A program made the translations under genes and the position numbers. Source: Rutstroemia sp. NJR-2017a BVV2 (Eukaryota > Ascomycota > Leotiomycetes > Helotiales > Rutstroemiaceae). From it: a DNA stretch of 64,000 bases. The notes below the pieces were generated by a model. It was given only the letters and a program-made list of their open reading frames with translations, did no database searches and was not told the DNA's origin. Of the stretch, positions 61,663 to 64,000 are shown piece by piece. Where the stretch lies: the NCBI GenBank assembly GCA_002946415.1, contig NJPS01000074.1:496001-560000 (forward strand), in the 5' to 3' direction. Position 1 is the stretch's first letter. Each line of letters begins with the position of its first letter.

Positions 61663-62157
61663 ATGTCTTTCCAGCTTAATCGCTATTGGATAACCAACCG
61701 CGATATAAACAAGAAGGTGATCACGACAGAGATACAATATTATCTTGGACCTGAGTCCACCGTGAGGGCCTATACATTGGAGGTACGTGGCAGATTGTTC
61801 CCGCTCTTCAACTTTAAACTCATTAAGTGAACAGGGCGAAGACGGATACCTCATTAGTACGCCAGGAGAGTGTTTGACCGATGTGAGAGGATTCGATGCC
61901 GCTGTCTTCGTTCAGACTAACCAAAGGTATAGGAGCAGATAGACGATATCTGCGTCAAGTCCAAGGAGCTGTGGGACAAGCAGGTAGCACAGCGAGCCAA
62001 GAAGCAGCCTGGAAAGAAACTAAAACGACCTCTGCATCAACCCGTTGTCATTTCGAGAGCTCCTAAGTCCCATTCGCAGCGATCAAACCAATCGGACGAT
62101 AGAGGTTCAGGGAGCTCTCGACGCTCGTATGATGACAGATATCCTGAAAGCCCATAG
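61663..62157 (+). CDS. Hypothetical basic protein, 130 residues, three exons (function unknown)
   Basis: Exons are 61663-61782, 61835-61882 and 61933-62157 (120+48+225 nt). The introns are 52 and 50 nt, both phase 0, with GTACGT and GTGAGA donors; intron 2 has a textbook GACTAAC branch. The order is MSFQLNRYWITNRDINKKVITTEIQYYLGPES, then TVRAYTLE-GEDGYLISTPGECLTD-EQIDDICVKSKELWDKQVAQRAKK. A Lys/Arg/Ser/Asp-rich tail follows (KKLKRPLHQPVV ... GSGSSRRSYDDRYPESP). No signal peptide or membrane segment is visible. I do not recognise the family. Two short introns with conserved spacing argue for a real gene, but expression is unproven. An upstream in-frame extension to 61465 is possible. It is convergent with TEN1. 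Confidence 0.55.
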
Positions 62158-62904
62158 AAATAGCAGAGGCATGGAGCCTTGCTATGCTCGTCCTTTCAAC
62201 AAGACACACTATGGAGTATCGTGCTCCATACGTGCAGATGCAACAGAATAAGGTGGAGACTTGCGTCGACGGACCAAGGAATAGTTTCTGCTACCGGAGT
62301 GGAGTTGCATAGCGATGATACCCCATATTGTGGTTTTGCTGGGAGTTCGGTTTGCTGTTTTGTTGTAGGAATTCATCAGGCCGCACTGTTGGGCGTTTGG
62401 ATTCAACCGGCTTGACGAGTCTGGATGGAGTGACGGGAATTTTTGCAACAGTTAGAGTAGTTAAAGAGCGACTGCAAGATCAGCTTGCATGTGAGATATT
62501 TGTTTAGAGTCTTAAAAATTTCGGCGTTATTAAGAAGACTTTGGTGTAATCACCTGTTCGAAGATTTTGATTGTGGTTACGCTGAAGTGCTCGCAAATTC
62601 ATGTTTAATATCTCATGGTGTTCGAATGCCGTCGCTGACCAAGCGCAACGTATAGAAACCAGACATGAAGAATATTTCAGAGCAATATATCCGCAGAGCA
62701 GGAGATAGTGTCTCTCGTTCGGTTTGCAAGGAGATGAAGCGGGCCACAATTCTGGTTGAAGAGCAGTGCGTTATAGAAGGCGTAGCACAACCGATAGACA
62801 GACAATGAGATTTCTCAACCGAACAGTGAATCCTGAATGCGGAGGGGCGATCATTGTGCGTCCATTTGCCAAGAGTGCAGCATTTGTTCTCCGGGGTGTC
62901 TAAT
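62158..62904. other. Convergent spacer, 130-residue gene / TEN1
   Basis: This 747 bp spacer has no supported gene. The minus-strand ORF at 62613-63062 is an out-of-frame reading of TEN1 exon 2 running into the spacer. Confidence 0.45.
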
Positions 62905-63424
62905 CTAGCATGCCTTCTTTCCTGTGGAAACTTCTTGGTCATGACTCGTGAGACTTCTTTCGTAAAGATCCAAATGAATCGGACCAGACGTCCATAGCAC
63001 AACTGCTTGAACTGGAACCCCAACGTTGGAGTCGAACGATCTCGTTGAACGCACTTGATCAATGGATTCGATGTAACCCATCACATTGACCCATTCTCCC
63101 ACACGAGTCTCTTGGGATGTTAAGCCGCCAATCAGAAGCTGAATGTTTACTTCAGCCTTTAGTAAATTCCCGACAGGAAAGTTGTGTTCTAAAGTAAGGA
63201 TGGCAGACTTTCTGTTGTAGCTCGTGACACTGCATGTAAAGAAGTCTTAGTAATGACCTTGACTGTTACTCAGGCTCAGATCTCCAGCATTGCAGGTATA
63301 AGTGGGACGAGAAATAGAACACATACCATCCGAGAAATCGAACTTTGTCACCGGTTGAGAACTCCTTGAGATTGGCAAGCAATGTGAGTTTTGCAGGTAC
63401 GGGACCAGAGTACTGTTTAGCCAT
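62905..63424 (-). CDS. TEN1: CST complex subunit Ten1 (telomere capping, OB fold)
   Basis: Ten1 partners Stn1 (and Cdc13/Ctc1) in the CST complex that protects telomeric single-stranded DNA and recruits polymerase alpha-primase. Exons on the minus strand are 63327-63424 and 62905-63229; the 97-nt intron has a GTATGT donor and GCAG acceptor, phase 2, giving 140 residues. The OB-fold pattern of fungal Ten1 is clear: PVPAKLTLLANL..FSTGDKVRFLG-CVTSYNRKSAILTLEHNFP, AEVNIQLLIGG, ETRVGEWVNVMGYIE and VPVQAVVLWTSGPIHLDLYERSL. It is small and fast-evolving, and the intron splits the hallmark VRFLGCVTSY, so ORF-based searches would miss it. Identification is by remembered family pattern. Confidence 0.85.
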
Positions 63425-64000
63425 CCCGGCGTCTTCTGACAAAGACACAAGAAGGAGATAACGAACCAGATCGAATTAGCGACGGCGTGACGACGAATAA
63501 AACAAATGCATTTGCAAGAAGTGTTTGTTCATGGGCTGTGTGTATTGAAGCGTCCAGGTTAGCATGATCGAGACTGCCGATGCTTACATAAGGTAAAACC
63601 TCTACACGTGATTTAAACCTTAATTTAGCACTTGACCTAATTGCGACGAGGGGACTAGCGTCATTGACGACGCCATGCGACCTTGACTTTGCTCACAATC
63701 ATCATTCACCCAACTACGTACGAATCATAGGCACCAACGAAAGTAACTCTCTCACCATATCTCCGATCTCTCCAGGTTAAACGCATTTAATCGACCTTTC
63801 GCGCAAACTACCATCAAATCTATCTACTAGCTTTGTCCGACATTTCAGACTCCCCACCATTCTTGATTGTCGGTCTTATCTTTTAAACTACAGAACATCC
63901 GCGAGGCTCGAGCGATAACTCCAACGATTCTGTGAAAATTTGGGGACTTTACTGTCCTACAGCTTAAGCGTCTCGGATCAAAACCACGCAGTGAAATATG
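63425..64000. other. Upstream region of TEN1 to window end
   Basis: This holds the TEN1 promoter. The plus strand becomes pyrimidine-rich from about 63740 to the end (CTCTCACC, CATATCTCCGATCTCTCC), which may be the promoter or 5' UTR of a plus-strand gene beyond the window. No coding start is identified. Confidence 0.4.

Noticed and set aside
62613..63062. 149-codon minus-strand ORF downstream of and overlapping TEN1
   Set aside because: It is an alternative frame over TEN1 exon 2. The TEN1 frame carries the OB-fold motifs.

Overview
The window reads as a filamentous ascomycete chromosome segment, most likely Leotiomycetes/Helotiales (Sclerotiniaceae-like; this placement is inference from general resemblance, not from a search). 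The support is direct: spliced genes with many 48-60 nt introns, GTRNGT donors, CTRAY branch points and YAG acceptors, AT-leaning spacers, and ascomycete-specific families. Exon borders were set by hand from splice motifs, frame continuity and family alignment known from memory. Every multi-exon model given sums to a multiple of three.

Layout. 1-9 kb: 3' part of a mitochondrial rRNA 2'-O-methyltransferase, ribosomal protein L18, a YPR011C-type mitochondrial carrier, an AlaX tRNA editing protein and an SR splicing factor. 9-19.5 kb: four genes all on the minus strand (DDHD phospholipase, sterol O-acyltransferase, RING-like/ankyrin-like protein, hotdog thioesterase). 20-28 kb: fimbrin facing a large MIT-domain protein. 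28-33 kb: a gene-poor 5 kb spacer carrying a 430 bp MITE-like element with terminal inverted repeats. 33-45.9 kb: 5-oxoprolinase, a membrane-anchored PXA-PX-Nexin_C protein, the PC4/SUB1 coactivator and a secreted glucoamylase with a CBM20 domain. 48.5-57 kb: the tri-snRNP protein SNU66, a 76-residue cysteine-rich protein spread over three exons, and an FHA-forkhead factor of the Fhl1 type. 57-64 kb: a repeat- and purine-rich stretch with unrecognised coding-like fragments, a 130-residue two-intron gene of unknown function, and TEN1 of the telomeric CST complex.

The genes are mostly housekeeping and do not form one pathway. Functional links are loose: Fhl1 is a ribosomal-protein-gene regulator in yeast and RPL18 is in the same window; the SR protein and SNU66 both act in splicing; the DDHD phospholipase, sterol acyltransferase and PXA-PX protein touch lipid metabolism or lipid-droplet biology. 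Outside the 9-19.5 kb block, neighbours usually alternate strand.

No virus, rRNA, tRNA, CRISPR array or biosynthetic cluster was seen. The most unusual signal is a repeated compositional switch from C-rich to G-rich near the 3' ends of several genes between 36 and 57 kb (see findings). It does not depend on gene direction.
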